From NCBI GenBank assembly GCA_003640385.1, contig RCAB01000097.1, positions 62,001 to 126,000 of the forward strand: a stretch of DNA of 64,000 nt, read 5' to 3'. Below, in pieces: positions 13,291 to 25,536 of the stretch (its first letter is position 1; every line of letters starts with the position of its first letter). Origin of the DNA: Setaria digitata (lineage: Eukaryota > Nematoda > Chromadorea > Rhabditida > Setariidae). The notes below the pieces were generated by a model. It was not told the origin of the DNA. It was given only the letters and a program-made list of their open reading frames with translations, and searched no databases. Position numbers and translations under genes: made by a program.

Positions 13291-15860
13291 CATGCATTTC
13301 AAAACAAATTAAATTTATGAAAAAAATAAAGAAGTACACTAAAAATAACTTTTAGGCTTAATGAGATTTCAACCAGTTATTACTCATTCCTTCCAATCAT
13401 GATCCTATTTCTACTAATTTAATTAAGAAAATTCTGCTCAAATCATACAGTAGTATGAGAATGCATTTCAAATTGCGAAATATTCCGGATTCTATTTAAT
13501 TACCTTCAGACAAATGTATAAAGCAGAAATAAGCAATAATATTATTAATTAAAGGAAAACAAAAAATGAATTTAAAAAATATACAGAAATAAGATTTGAC
13601 AATAAGGCTAAGGTAAAGATAAACAAAAGAAAAAAATGATTAAATAAATGAACAGATAAAGTAAAAAAAGAAAGTTTCCAGTACTTCAAGCACAATTTCC
13701 CTGTTGGCGACTAAATATCAACAATTTAACATCAAACTGCCAAAAAGAAGGTTATGAAATTCGAGAACATATCAGACTTCTGACAAATAATCAGTCACCA
13801 TCAGCACTTCAGCGAGTATGCTTGTCAGTTAATTTTTGACTTGTATTTTTCATTATTATAAGTAATTAATTATGTAATTATCCTTCATCTGATCTAATTT
13901 TCCGCTTCTTGAACAGCAAAAGAAAAAATTGACTGAGAAAGTTCAGTTTGTAACTGCATATTATGATTATTTCAGAAGTTTGGATAGATTTGCTGAATGC
14001 AGCGTACGAAATTATGGACATTTCTGTGGATACAGCAGTGAAAGTGTAATTTGAAAAAAAAAAAAAATTTATATTTATTAATTACATCTAAGAGGGTGAC
14101 AGATGAGGGTGACATCTGATGATCATTCCACGAGATCTTTGTTTTAGATACAGCTGCAAATTAGCATCCTTTGTTTGATGAACGGATACTTTTATTTGGT
14201 ACTTTGGTGTATGCTTGTGATAAGATCCTCTGATGAACAATCAATCACCCATGAAATTTCACTTTAAAACGATAATTCAAGAAAATTATCACAACATCAC
14301 CCTTCAGATTATCAAATCATATACAATTCTTCCTCATTTTTTTTTTGCCAAGTTCAATTTTTCAGTTCATCGATCGATTATTTTGGATCAGTCGCAGTGC
14401 AATCTATGACATGTTGAAGATTAAATGGCCCGTTCTGCCACCATCTTGTAACATTAATTTTTCAAGACGTGAACTAAGCACCTTGAAATCAATTTATATT
14501 CACAATCAACAGGCCAACTGTAAAATATACAAGTTACTGATTGTCTGTCTCATATTGCTTTCTTTCTCAATAAAAAGGCACTAATTGCTTGTTATTTGCT
14601 ACTGTAAAACTTGCAAATTTTTACCCATTTTAGTCAAACTATTGAAGAAGCATGCTAACCAAAGATCATTGTTTAAAATTGTAAAAAATTAGTGAAAAAA
14701 AATGAACTCTATTCAAGGGAAATTATTCATTGCTAAGAAACTTTCGCATGCGTCATAAAACTTTCACATATCAGTTCATTCAAATTTTCTTTGAAATATT
14801 AAAAAATTGTTCCTTTTCAGAAATATATATTGATGTCAGATAGCAAAAGAAACTTTACTTACATAATATAATTTTTCAAGAAATGAAAATTTCGGTCTTA
14901 AAAAAAATTGAAATTCATAGGATTTTTATGGGTTTTTATACTTTCAATATCTTTTTGTCCTACCAGGTATCTGATATCTCTTAAGAAATAACTTCTACAC
15001 TTCTCGTGTGAGTTATTTATGACTCGTAAACTTTGCTATTTTTTTCTGCGAGATACTGGAAGTTCCACACCTTTTGTTGATGACAGGTAAGTTTTAAATT
15101 TAACTTCACTTCACATTCATTCATTCGGCTCATCAGTTTGTGGTTCAATTTTCATATGATCCAGAAAGTATACAAATGTATTTTTAATTTATAGCATTAA
15201 CTTCCGATGCTGACGAGATAATATTCCGTGAAAACAAACAGACGATAATTTCAGACTGTTGAGGAAAAAGGAAAAAATTCAGTTTGTACAGGAGGAATTT
15301 TCTTTTTTGCTTACCTTTTCATACTGAATGGAATAATAAATTTGACCAATGGCTCTTTCGTAAAAACACAATTTAACGTACGCTTTCTTCTCACATAAAT
15401 AATCAAAGTTTCACGTCGGTAAACATCACAGAACATATGCAAGGTCAATGAGATTCAAATAATTCGTTGAAAATTCAATTCACTCACATATTCGTAGGTA
15501 TTTTTGAGAGAGAAACGAAAAAAGGAGCCAAATGCTTTAATTAACAAAGATTTTCTTGGCACCTTTTAGTCATTAACCATCGAACTTTTTCAACCATTTA
15601 CAGTAAAAATAATTACTATTTCCTTTTTTCTGTTACTAATTTCCCATTCAAAATTTTAAGAAAAAAGAAACATGCGGAGCTCTCTTCATTGCATTATTGT
15701 CCTCCATCCTTCTTGAGCTTTACTTGATAGTATTAGATAAGCACATTTAACTTTTAAATTTCATTAATTTTAGATAAATTTTGAAAATGCATTATTTTTC
15801 ATTGTTTCATAGAAATTCAAATATGAAATCCTTCCAAAACTAATTTTTCAAATTTGTATA

Positions 15861-16069
15861 ACAACCCAACTAGTTGAGACTGATAAATTAAAGTCATAAA
15901 CCCTTTTATTCTTTCAGAATTCCAAAACTCTGGGAGGACTAAAAGTTTTGAAGTCCTAAATAGTNACAACCCAACTAGTTGAGACTGATAAATTTAAGTC
16001 ATAAACCCTTTTATCCTTTCAGAATTCCAAAACTCTGGGAGGACTAAAAGTTTTGAAGTCCTAAATAGT
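15861..16069. repeat. 104-bp direct repeat around a single N (assembly join)
   Basis: Copy A at 15861-15964 and copy B at 15966-16069 are identical except for two substitutions, with exactly one N (15965) between them. The same arrangement recurs twice elsewhere in the window. The best explanation is two contig ends that overlap but were not merged, perhaps alternative haplotypes, rather than a biological duplication. Confidence 0.88.
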
Positions 16070-17330
16070 TCTCGAATCTTTCATTTTCACTAACTGCACC
16101 AAGTTTACATTGTTATCCTGTTGACGTTTTGAAACTTCAACAGTTGAAAAGAAATTTTAAAGTTTTGGGTCAAAGGGATGATTTAAAAATTATAGACAAA
16201 ATTATATTTTAACTAAAAATTAGTATATGGAGTAGTAATATTAGCCTTGAGTTTCAATTTGTTTTAAACACTCTAACAATGAGATTTTTTCAAAATCATA
16301 GACCAAATATTTCTTAGACTGTTCTCTTGGCCTCTTCTATACTTCTCAGATAAAATACCTGGAAAGAAAAATTTCAATAAATTTTAATTAATCGGTTCAG
16401 TTTCATTATAACTGGCATTTTTCGCATTCTTGAAAAACCCTTTCCATTTATTTATTTACCTGTACCTCTTTTACCTCTGTGCAAAACATAATTGAAATAA
16501 CAAATAAGTTATTAATTATAATAACTGTCAATCCTAGCAATTATGAATTGTCGTACTTCAATTTCACTTTCTCTTTTTAATTTTTAAACTTCTTAAGTTT
16601 CATTTTTGGATATTTCTTTCTATCTGTAATGAACAGATATTCTTATACACTTCACAGATATCTTCTCGATGCCACTGTAATTATCATCATGTTTATTTCT
16701 CTTATCATAAATGTCACCTTATCATTATATCAGCATACAAACTACTTTTCATTCCCGCTTATTTCGTTTATAATTTCATTCATCGTATAAATTAATTACT
16801 TCCCAGAAGATTACGTTAAATTTAGGATAAATCATTATAAAATGAAAAAAGCAACTCAAAAATGGAAGGAAGATTATTTAATGTCATTGGCCAGTGGGGT
16901 CAGATCATTCACCGCCCAGAACTGTGCCAGAAAGTAGAGAATTCATCAGTGTATAAATCACACATTTCAGTCTTACTCTTGCTAGGATCACGAATCCGAG
17001 GTCAGTTAATTATACCTGTCAATTTACACGCCTTCTCGTTCCTCTACCTTCATTGCAGTAACAAATCTAGAAGTGTGACGAACTGGTCAACTAAAAACTA
17101 AAAACCATAGGTCTCTCAAATTCAACTCGATCACGGCCTGAGGTAACTTTTTAATTTGTTCTGATCGGTAATAAGTTTCACCTAGAAAATTGAGAATGAG
17201 TTATTACTTCTGAAACTTTAACCCATCAGTTATTGCTATGAATTTCGATTATTTAATTTAATTATTTCTTTCCTTATTCTTAACTTTAATTGATTTCTTC
17301 CACTTCCTATCGAGTTACTTTAAATAAAGG

Positions 17331-17367
17331 AGAGAGAGAGAGAGAGAGAGGGGAGAGAGAGAGAGGA
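17331..17367. repeat. (GA)n microsatellite
   Basis: Almost uninterrupted GA dinucleotides, with a GGGG interruption in the middle. A second GA-rich stretch follows at about 17536-17600. The open frames running through them encode only Arg/Glu alternation and are not genes. Confidence 0.9.
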
Positions 17368-18579
17368 AAAAAAACTAGTCGTATTTTGAGATCTTCTAGC
17401 AATATTTCCATTATTTTATTCATTTTAAATACCTTAGTTAATTCAGGAATTTTTGATTGTCACTCAATAGGAATTGTTCACAAAATATAATCAGAAGTTT
17501 CGAAATTTTTGAACAGTTAACCCATATGTACAGGTATGAGAGAGAGAAAAATAGATCAGGAGAGAGAGGGAGAGAAAGAAAGGGAGAGGTAGAGGAAGAA
17601 ATGTTCGAGTTCAATCTCCATTCTGTTATTCCCTTTCCGTTCCGTTCCCGAATACACTCATTCATGTCTCTTTGCTTCGCTAATTTCAGTTCAGCCTCTT
17701 TAAAATTCTTTTACTTTCATTGTGTAAGTTTGCATGTGTTGTTTCCGCGAAGAAAGCATCTAACCTTTAACCTCTAAAATCTACCACATTAGCTGGAAGT
17801 AACTAACTAAGCACACTAGGCCTAGTTAATCATTACACTCGGAATTCACTTCGTTTTGTTTTTTCTCATCTGTCTTTTCGAAGAGATACCAGAATGTTGT
17901 AAAGACTACTGTTTGTTGTTTACAGCTAAGAAAGATTTAATTTCATTTTACATTATAAATTATTTAAATGCAATACTTTACCTTCCCCTCCTGCTCGTCC
18001 TCCCTCCCTTTTTCTCTCTTTCCTTTCTAAGAAGAGAGAAAAAACTAGACTCTCCTTTCTCTCAAGAAGTAGCAGGAGAAGAAAGATAGTAACATCAAGA
18101 GTTCAGTCTTCATTCACTCAACTTCCCTTTCCGACTAGATTCATTCATTCATCACAGAACAGCAATAGCACCTGTTAATAATGCTTCTTTAATCGTTTCT
18201 TTCTCACTGCTAGATATAACCATTATTACGGCACTCACAGAAACTGCTTCTTTATTTGTTGCCGTTCTTATCACATTCTGATATGATTTCATTAATATCA
18301 CTATTTACTGTTTGCTAGTTTATCAGCAATTCTGACAAATAAAATATTTCAAGAGAAAAAGAAGAAAATATAAAGTTTCTCTAAAAAGCACAAAATATGA
18401 CTTACCATAGAATGAAATCTTGAATTTACCCTCTCGGGAAACCCCCAACTACTTGCCCTCCGGGGAATTCAAATGCAATTTTTTTCAGTGATTGTTGGCA
18501 AAGGGCAAAAAAAAAATGTAGCAGGCATTTATCAAATTATGCAAATCCTTCTCACATTTGTTCAGAGTAGCAAAAACTC

Positions 18580-19350
18580 CCTCTTCCGAGATCTCGGTCC
18601 CCCGTACTACCCGTTCCAGTCTACTGATACAATACCCCGTCTCTCAGTAGACCCTCTCCTTATTTTATTATCCTTTACATCACCATCCTCTCCTCTTTCT
18701 CCTGCAACTCAATACTATTCCTGCAAATGACCAACTCACTGTGTCAAGGACCCTCCAAGAGCTGAACTTCAGAAGTTTTTTCTACTGACATTACCAATTT
18801 CTGGAAATAATTCAATTGGTACTGAGCAATCAGTGGAAGAAAGAGAGGGAGAGAGAGATGGGATGGGATGTGGCTGTGGTGAGGTGAGGTATGTGGCGGG
18901 GTCAGGCAACAGGCTAGAGCTCCTGTGTTCCCGATCTGCTCCACCTCCTTGATCTTCCCGTACCAGTCATTCCCGGCGAACATTGTTGGGAAGTGAAAAA
19001 TAGCTCGCACATTTTGGCCACCTCACCTCATCCACTCGCACTGCACTTCACCCATCACCTGTCCAGGACGCAATCCCTCCATTACACTGCACACACTCAC
19101 TTCTACTTCCATGCCTGACCTTTCGGGTCATCTCCTGTACCAGTAGGTCCTCTGGGGAGTCATCTTCCACACTACTCCTTCCGGTAGTCACTCTCATACT
19201 GCTGTTTCCTCCGGTACTCACCTTCATCCACTGCTTTCTCGGGGTCAGCTAACTTCTTCCTCATCTCGGGTCATCCGTCCCCACATCGCCACTTCCTCTG
19301 CCGGTCATTTCAAACTCCAGTACTACGGAGCAGTTGTTTCTTTCCCATTC
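18580..19350. repeat. GC-rich island of degenerate tandem units of about 28-30 bp
   Basis: Clearly richer in G+C than the AT-rich surroundings. From about 19120 a loose unit recurs seven or eight times on the plus strand, each with a CGGGTCAT- or CCGGTASTCA-like core followed by a C/T-rich half (CTTCC, CATC, CTGCT). Cores are visible near 19123, 19156, 19181, 19212, 19239, 19266 and 19301. Part of it (18592-18720) has related CCCGT/CAGTCTACTG sequence. On the minus strand short acidic/basic frames can be read, but stops interrupt all three frames. It could be a decayed coding minisatellite, a promoter island or unique satellite; I cannot decide. Confidence 0.5.
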
Positions 19351-21627
19351 CTTAGCAGGGTACACATGTAATCCCATTTTTACTTTTACTTGAGAGTATT
19401 TTCACTTGCTGATAGCCGAAATGATTGGAGTAGATTGATCGTGGCACTGACATTCCATGTAGATTAATAATTCAATCATTTTTAGTAACTTTCGCTTCGC
19501 ATCATTACGTTACGGACTACCTGGTCAATCTAGGTAAAGAAGTCTAAATATTTACAAAGGAACAGTAGCAGGTAAGGATGTTTCTGAATAACGGTCAAGC
19601 TGGCCAAGCACAGGATTCATATATGAAGACTGCAATACAGCATCCCCTTGGAATGTATTTCCAGTGTTTCATTTTTGCAAAGATTACCTTGCAACCAGCA
19701 TTTAGTAGCATCTAAATTTGTTTTTGAAATTCTAGACTAAGTGTTGTGGAAGAAGAAACTAAATTTTAGAAAGCAATAAAAAAGACTCGGAAATTAGTCA
19801 CTCTTTATATGGTTTCTTACCAACCAATTTGCCTACGCAACCTTCCATCAGGAAAAATGAACTTTAGTTGAGAAGCGTAGCAAAAGTGAACACTTATGAA
19901 CTTTGTGTTGAATTAGAACTTTCTCTTAAATTTCAAAAGTCTGTCTGCTAGAACAAGTCTTTTTCTGTATTGATTCATTTAAACACTACAGGAAGGATTG
20001 ATGGAAGGTTAGGAACTCGGAATCTTTCGCTTACTTAAATGTATGATTTCTTAAAAATTTTTTTTTCGTCACTAGCACAAAATTAGCACTTTTTGCGAGC
20101 AGTACGTACGTACTCCCAGAAATCGAAGTTCGAAGTAAGTAAAATTTTTTCGAAAGAAAAATGTGCGATTTCGAAGAGGAAAAAGAAAGTAAAGCAGAAT
20201 GGTAAAAGAGTTTCCTTTTTTTTTATTAGAAAAATTGCATTACAATCACTAATTTTGATTGTTTCTGAACTTCTGCACTGAAGTGATGTAAGATATAATT
20301 CCTCTCTATAAATTCATCAAGTTTTGAAAAGCACTTTACAAATTTGTTTCCAAAAAAGTAACTGAAGGAATCTTGACTGTCAGTGTTAACCAAACTGAAC
20401 TTTTATTACAAGTTTGAGCCTGAAGTGTTATTAGGTCATCATTGTGAAGGGATATTTGATTAATTTATTATGATATGAATTGATAGGCAAGATAGGATGG
20501 AATGGGAGAGATCAGGAGTACTGATTGATTGTTTCAGTGCTAATTCTGATAACATTAGAGGACATCATGTAATGATCAGGTGACGCTTTCTGGCATGTCA
20601 GTCAGTCATCACGATCAAAGATCAGATCTATGAGCTGATCAGTGAGAAACAGTAGTTGTTTATCGATTACATGAAAGGAGTTGACAGGGGATGAGACAAT
20701 ATAAGGTCGGTATAGTAGAAGAGAACAGGAGAGAGAGGTGTGTCGATGGAAGAGATATGGTGGTGTAGTAATTGTGGTACCATGGAAGAATGGATAGAGT
20801 AGGATGATATGGTACTAAACAGGAATTGGGTTTAAGTTCAGACAGAAATGGTATGTGGAAGGGCATTAGGAAAGTGATAGTGGAATGGAATGGTAGGAAA
20901 TATTTAGTATGGGTGCTAAAGAAAAAAGAAAAGTACTAGACAGGAATTGATAATGCCGGTTAAGGTATTGGTACTTACTGGAACTGGAATGGAAACAGTA
21001 GCTAGCAAAGGTAGTAAGACAAAAAAGGAACTAGACTGTCATTAACCCCTGATTGGTATTTTAGGAATTTTGTGGGGAATTTAAGTTGGAATATTTAAGG
21101 CCGAAGCCATGAAATGTCATGCGGCCGGGTTTTTTTCTCGGATGGTTTAGACAGAATCGATTAGGGAAGAAGAATGGATTTGGAGGGGAGGAGGAGGAGG
21201 AGGTGGAGGTTTCGGGGTTCTGTGATTTCTGGTCTGTGGATAGATTGGTTTGATAAATTATCGAATAGATTTGTGAATGTCCAGTTGAGTTTGCTAGTTA
21301 TGGCAGTGCGTATGGTTTGGTTTCTAACCATATTTTTGGATATTTATCGCATTATGTGGGCCTATTGAGTCTGCTTTATTTTTTGGAGGGATTTTTTTTT
21401 TTTTCAAAAAGTAAGAAGAAAAAGATACTCGAAAATTCTGAGACTCTCGAAGACATAATTCCTAGCCAACAATTCTGGCTGAGGCGTTTTTAGTCTGACT
21501 AATTTTCATTTCGTATGGTAGCGAGTTACGAATTCTATCACGACATGCCCGTGAATTCAATAAAGGAAGAAATTTTAATGGTACACTTTACAATCAACTT
21601 TTTAAGAAATCAATTTAAATTCTTCAG
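19351..21627. other. Intergenic, upstream of the Y-box gene
   Basis: From about 20440 to 21240 the plus strand is strongly purine-rich (GGAATGG, GGAGGAGG and AGAGAGG runs). This asymmetry may mark a promoter or 5' untranslated region. The frame at 21174-21368 is only a reading of the GGA-repeat. No gene supported. Confidence 0.5.
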
Positions 21628-21681
21628 CCGCTTAAACAAGAAGATCTGCTGCAGCTACCATCGCAAGCCGTACCATCTGAA

Positions 21682-23441
21682 ATGGCTGAAACCAACAACG
21701 TGAGTATCTTAAGAAAGAAACTCCAAAATTTGCAAAACAATTTTTATTCGTTTTAGTTCATTTGATATTTATTCAGATAATAGTCTTACAGGAGTCCATA
21801 TAATGTAGCTATTTATAGAAGCCGGAGGGCCATTACGAGCAGCCAAAGACTGAAACGCCCTTGAATGACGAAAACCACATTGACGGCAAAAAGATCGTTG
21901 CACGTCACATACAGGGCACTGTTAAGTGGTAAGTGTCGATAAGCTTGTAGTTTTACCTTCCGTTCAAAGGTAGTAAAAGGAAGATGATAAGTTGCTGTAT
22001 TTCGGCTTCACCACATTTCGGTTAGGTTTCGTGTTGACACATCTAACTTAGATTCTTATTAACTTGTTTGCTTGGAGGAACTTATCAACTTAAACTTTGT
22101 GTCGATGAATGAGTTGATATGAGCTTGCGAATTATCTGGCGTTAATAGTTTCTATCGTCTTATGAAATTGAACAAACTTAGTTGATGGTAATCAGTATTA
22201 GTGGGTAACTGTTGTATCATACTGATGCTAGTTTATAAAGTTTCATTATTTCTCCCACAGGTATGGTCTCAAAAATTTTTGTTGTTCTCCTGTTGTTATG
22301 ATTTGTTATTCTCTTTAGATGCAGAGTTGTTTCTAGGTTCAACGTCAAGAACGGCTATGGGTTCATAAACCGCGCTGATACTGGCGATGACATCTTCGTT
22401 CATCAAACGGCTGTCACAAAAAACAACCCAAACAAGTATCTGAGATCACTAGGCGATGGCGAAAAAGTTCGTTTTCTTATTACTTTCATGATTTCCTGGA
22501 TTACTGAATTCTATAAAGGAGAGCAATAGAGAAGATTTCCCTTAGCAGTGAGTTGCCCGTCAAGTTAGTTACTTATCAAGCTCATATATCAAGTATTTGA
22601 CGTGAAAGTAGGATAACCGAATCAGTGGCTTGATTTCTAGGTAGAATTCGATGTCGTGGAAGGACAAAAAGGTCCGGAAGCAGCAAATGTCACCGGTCCG
22701 AATGGTGGTAACGTAGAGGGCTCGAGATATGCAGCTGATAAAAGCGACATGCGAGGAAGAGGGCGAGGTTATCGTCGACGTTTCTATTATGGTGCATACC
22801 GTCCAGGCAGAGGTGGAGCGAGACGCGCAAACTCTGAAGGTGATAGAGCTGATGGTGAAAGTGGTGATAATGATGAAGTAAGGAATTCCTATTTGGTTTT
22901 TATTTTTGTCTTTGTTCTATCAGCCGAAAAAAATTATAGAGCTTGGCGAACATATATTTTTGATAAGAAGACATGGAAGCAATACATTTTCTACTGTTTT
23001 CAGGGCGGGAGACGCGGGCGTGGTGGGTTTCGTAGTCGCGGACGTGGCCGTAGTCGTGGTCGAGGACGTGGTCGTGGTGGACAGCGTCGCCGTGCATCGG
23101 AAGGTGACCATCAAGAGGCTACGGGGGAGGACCAATCAAGTGGTGAAAATGTTTCACGAAAAAGTTCTGGTCGTGGCCGTGGTCGTGGAAGTGCGGATTT
23201 ACTCACCTTACTTTATTTTTTTTTTAAATTGGGAGAGGAAGGAGAAAGAGGTAGAAGAAAACGAAAGTCTTAAAAGAACTAATTTAAAACTGGTAACCTT
23301 TAAATTACAGGCAGAGGCCGTCGAGGAGCCCGTAATGTTGACGCCATGAATGGTGAGGCCGAAAACAATATCCACGCGATTTCTGACGGCGAAAGCAAAG
23401 AGAATGAACGTCCAATTGCTGACACAAAGCCGTCGGAATAA
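21682..23441 (+). CDS. cey: Y-box / cold-shock-domain RNA-binding protein (CEY family), 270 aa
   Basis: Binds single-stranded nucleic acid and, in this family, packages cytoplasmic and germline mRNA. Six exons join in phase: 21682-21699, 21819-21928, 22337-22466, 22641-22877, 23004-23190, 23311-23441 (TAA). The cold-shock domain spans about residues 35-105, with RNP1 KNGYGFI (47-53) and RNP2 DIFVHQ (61-66) after the typical GTVKWFNV. Behind it lies an Arg/Gly-rich tail (about 120-235) with repeated RGRGRGR, plus acidic spacers. There are no CCHC zinc knuckles, which argues against LIN-28. An acceptor (TCTTCAG) ends at 21627, 54 nt before the ATG, and this leader is open in frame, so a slightly longer N-terminus cannot be excluded. 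The exon 5 donor is A|GTGCGG, weak but required by phase. Paralogue number is not assignable. Confidence 0.93.
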
Positions 23442-25536
23442 GTTACTCCGACTCAGGTATATAGATTCTAGCATTATAGGTTTAATTGAATTGTACTGAC
23501 TTCTAAGCATAGGTTAGTTAGAAGAATCCTGTTTACTTAGTAATTGAAAATGAATATGAAGCTATGAAGTTAAATTAAAGAAATGAGTGTGGGATTTTTA
23601 CCTCAGCAAGGTTGAGCAGTATAGTTGATGCTTTTTGCACCGATGATTGATTCGGAAGCATATTAGCCGAAAATTATTACTTCACAGGTCATATATGCTG
23701 CTGCTGACCAAGGGAAGGATATGAAGTGAAATATCGAATGACTGCTACTATAACATTAAATAATATCCCGTTTTTCAGTTGAATGTTGAACCTATTGTGC
23801 TTTCCCCAACTATCAATTTGTTATGAAGCTCTGCCCGTTAATTGAAATAATGACATCTTCTGCTTCATCTTCTGCCAAGAAAAGTCCTCGTTCTTTTGCA
23901 ATATCCGTTAGAGTCAGTTCCTTTTTTTTCTCTCAAAAATGCTTCCAGCTGGTGATTAGTGTATGTTTACTTTGTAAAGTATCACATCAGTGCCCGGCCA
24001 CCGTCAAACCTTGTTAAAGACGGCCTTGCTTGTGTATCATTGGTGTAGATGCTTTGAAAATTTTTCTATTTTCCAACTTGAAATCAGTTGAATGTCCGAA
24101 TTTTCCTCTGAATATTCCGAAAAGTTTGAATTTCAAAATTCGAAACATCCAACAGGGTATGGTTGTATTATCTGAGAGTTGTGGGATGTTTACTGGCATT
24201 AAGAATCCAATCTTNCCCGAATTTTCCTCTGAATATTCCGAAAAGTTTGAATTTCAAAATTCGAATACATCCAACAGGGTTCGGTTGTATTACCTGAGAG
24301 TTGTGGGATGTTTACTGGCATTAAGAATCCAATCTTATGCTGTCACTAGAAGCATAAGAATTGAGTCTTGTTGGGCTTAAACATCACACGGCTGTTAATC
24401 ATTTGTCTGAATAGTTACAACATTTTTTGTCATCATATTCTGTATTTCGTTGACTTCCTCATTATTTTAGTCTGACTTGACGACGTGAAAAACAAATGGG
24501 AGCATTTTTGTAGGATATTAAAATCTTCCCAAAATTTTTTCTAAACAGCAGGAAAACTTAAATTTATGAAGACTCTATGAAGATTTCCCTCCGTATTTTT
24601 GTGAAAATGTTTTTTAAACGATGTTAAGCTTTAATAAGCATTCATATTAACTACATTGTTGTTTTTTACCCATGTGATTCCCAGTTTTTATTTTCCGAAA
24701 CGTCTCAGCGATAATTACTTCTTTTTTGAAGCCAAAAAAAAAAACGTAAACCAAATCCATAGGAATTACCAGTGTTTCAATCTCGCCCCGTTTCCGTCGT
24801 TGCAATTGTTTTTGTTCATCAAAATGTATACTTACAGCAAATTTTACAGAAAGTTCCCTTTAGTTATCTCCATTCTTTTTCCTTTTATTACTTTTCATTA
24901 CTGTAAGTTCAAAATCCTTTTGTTCACTAGGTTTTCTCCAAAGACCCATTCACCCTCCATGATACAAGTTTTGTTTGCTTGTGTATGGTCGTGATGGCTG
25001 CAGTTGTACGGTGTTTTACTGTATGAGGTTTAAAATTCACCAATGATTTAAACTATTTGTTTTGTAGAGTTCCATCTGTTCACTACAATATTATATTTAA
25101 AGCTGTATGGGGAAAGTAAATTGGTTGCTTTTGACGTGTTTATTTTTGTTCTGACATTTTATTGAAAAATTGGCCTAAACTAAAGAGTTGGACCTGAAGA
25201 TGATCGAGATAAGAATTGAAAGAACTGGGTTGGTTAGTAAAGAACTGGAATAATAAGATCTGAAATAAGGCATCGAATTACAAGATGCGAGAAGTACAAA
25301 GACAGTAAGTAGGTCGTAGAGAGCGCGAGTGAGGAAGGACACAGTTGGAGGGATTGAGAGTTTCATGAACGGTTCTGATGGGAAGCAGTAAGTACATTTG
25401 TGACAAGAGGGACGGAAGAAGTGAAATAGGAAATGAGTGTATTGAAAGAGGGAGGGTCAGACTTACTGAATTTTTCGTGTAAAGATCTACATGTATTTCG
25501 GACTGACTTTTGCCTAGTAAGATAAAACGTTGTACT
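23442..25536. other. Convergent intergenic region between the Y-box gene and timeless
   Basis: Holds the 3' untranslated regions of both genes. Just after the Y-box stop, CTCAG|GTATAT and a later TTTTTCAG (ending at 23779) could form a 3'UTR intron. An assembly join with 119/120-bp direct repeats sits at 24096-24336. From about 25170 to 25480 the plus strand is purine-rich. No additional gene is supported. Confidence 0.55.
24096..24336. repeat. 119/120-bp direct repeat around a single N (assembly join)
   Basis: Copy A at 24096-24214, N at 24215, copy B at 24217-24336. The copies differ by a 1-nt insertion and a few substitutions. Same signature as the joins at 15965 and 41464. The long open frame that crosses it (24030-24380) is a by-product of the duplication. 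Confidence 0.88.

Larger units (their letters stand above)
10112..18579. other. Gene-poor intergenic block
   Basis: No gene that I can defend. It contains a 30-bp imperfect tandem duplication (13231-13290), an 18-bp one near 11701-11745, an assembly join with direct repeats (15861-16069), GA/CT microsatellites (17331-17367 and about 17536-17600; CT-rich near 18000-18060), and poly-T (13168-13190). Several open frames of 60-100 codons exist (for example 14345, 16862 and 17856, plus). They have no recognisable domains and inconsistent splice context. Confidence 0.55.

Noticed and set aside
17856..18089. Frame with ECCKDYC considered as the missing PLA2 CC..HD exon
   Set aside because: No HD.CY pattern, wrong phase for the preceding candidate exon, and 2.8 kb away.
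18744..19010. 88-codon minus-strand frame in the GC-rich island
   Set aside because: Low-complexity Pro/His/Ser half derived from the repeat, no recognisable domain, and no phase-consistent extension.
21174..21368. 64-codon plus-strand frame starting MDLEGRRRRRW
   Set aside because: A reading of the GGA-repeat in the presumed Y-box leader. No splice support and nothing conserved that I recognise.
22900..23510. Several 60-150-codon frames on both strands over the Arg-Gly exons of the Y-box gene
   Set aside because: Shadows created by the CGT/GGT-rich repeat in the real coding frame.
24030..24380. 116-codon plus-strand frame crossing an N
   Set aside because: It exists only because a 120-bp segment is present twice at an assembly join.
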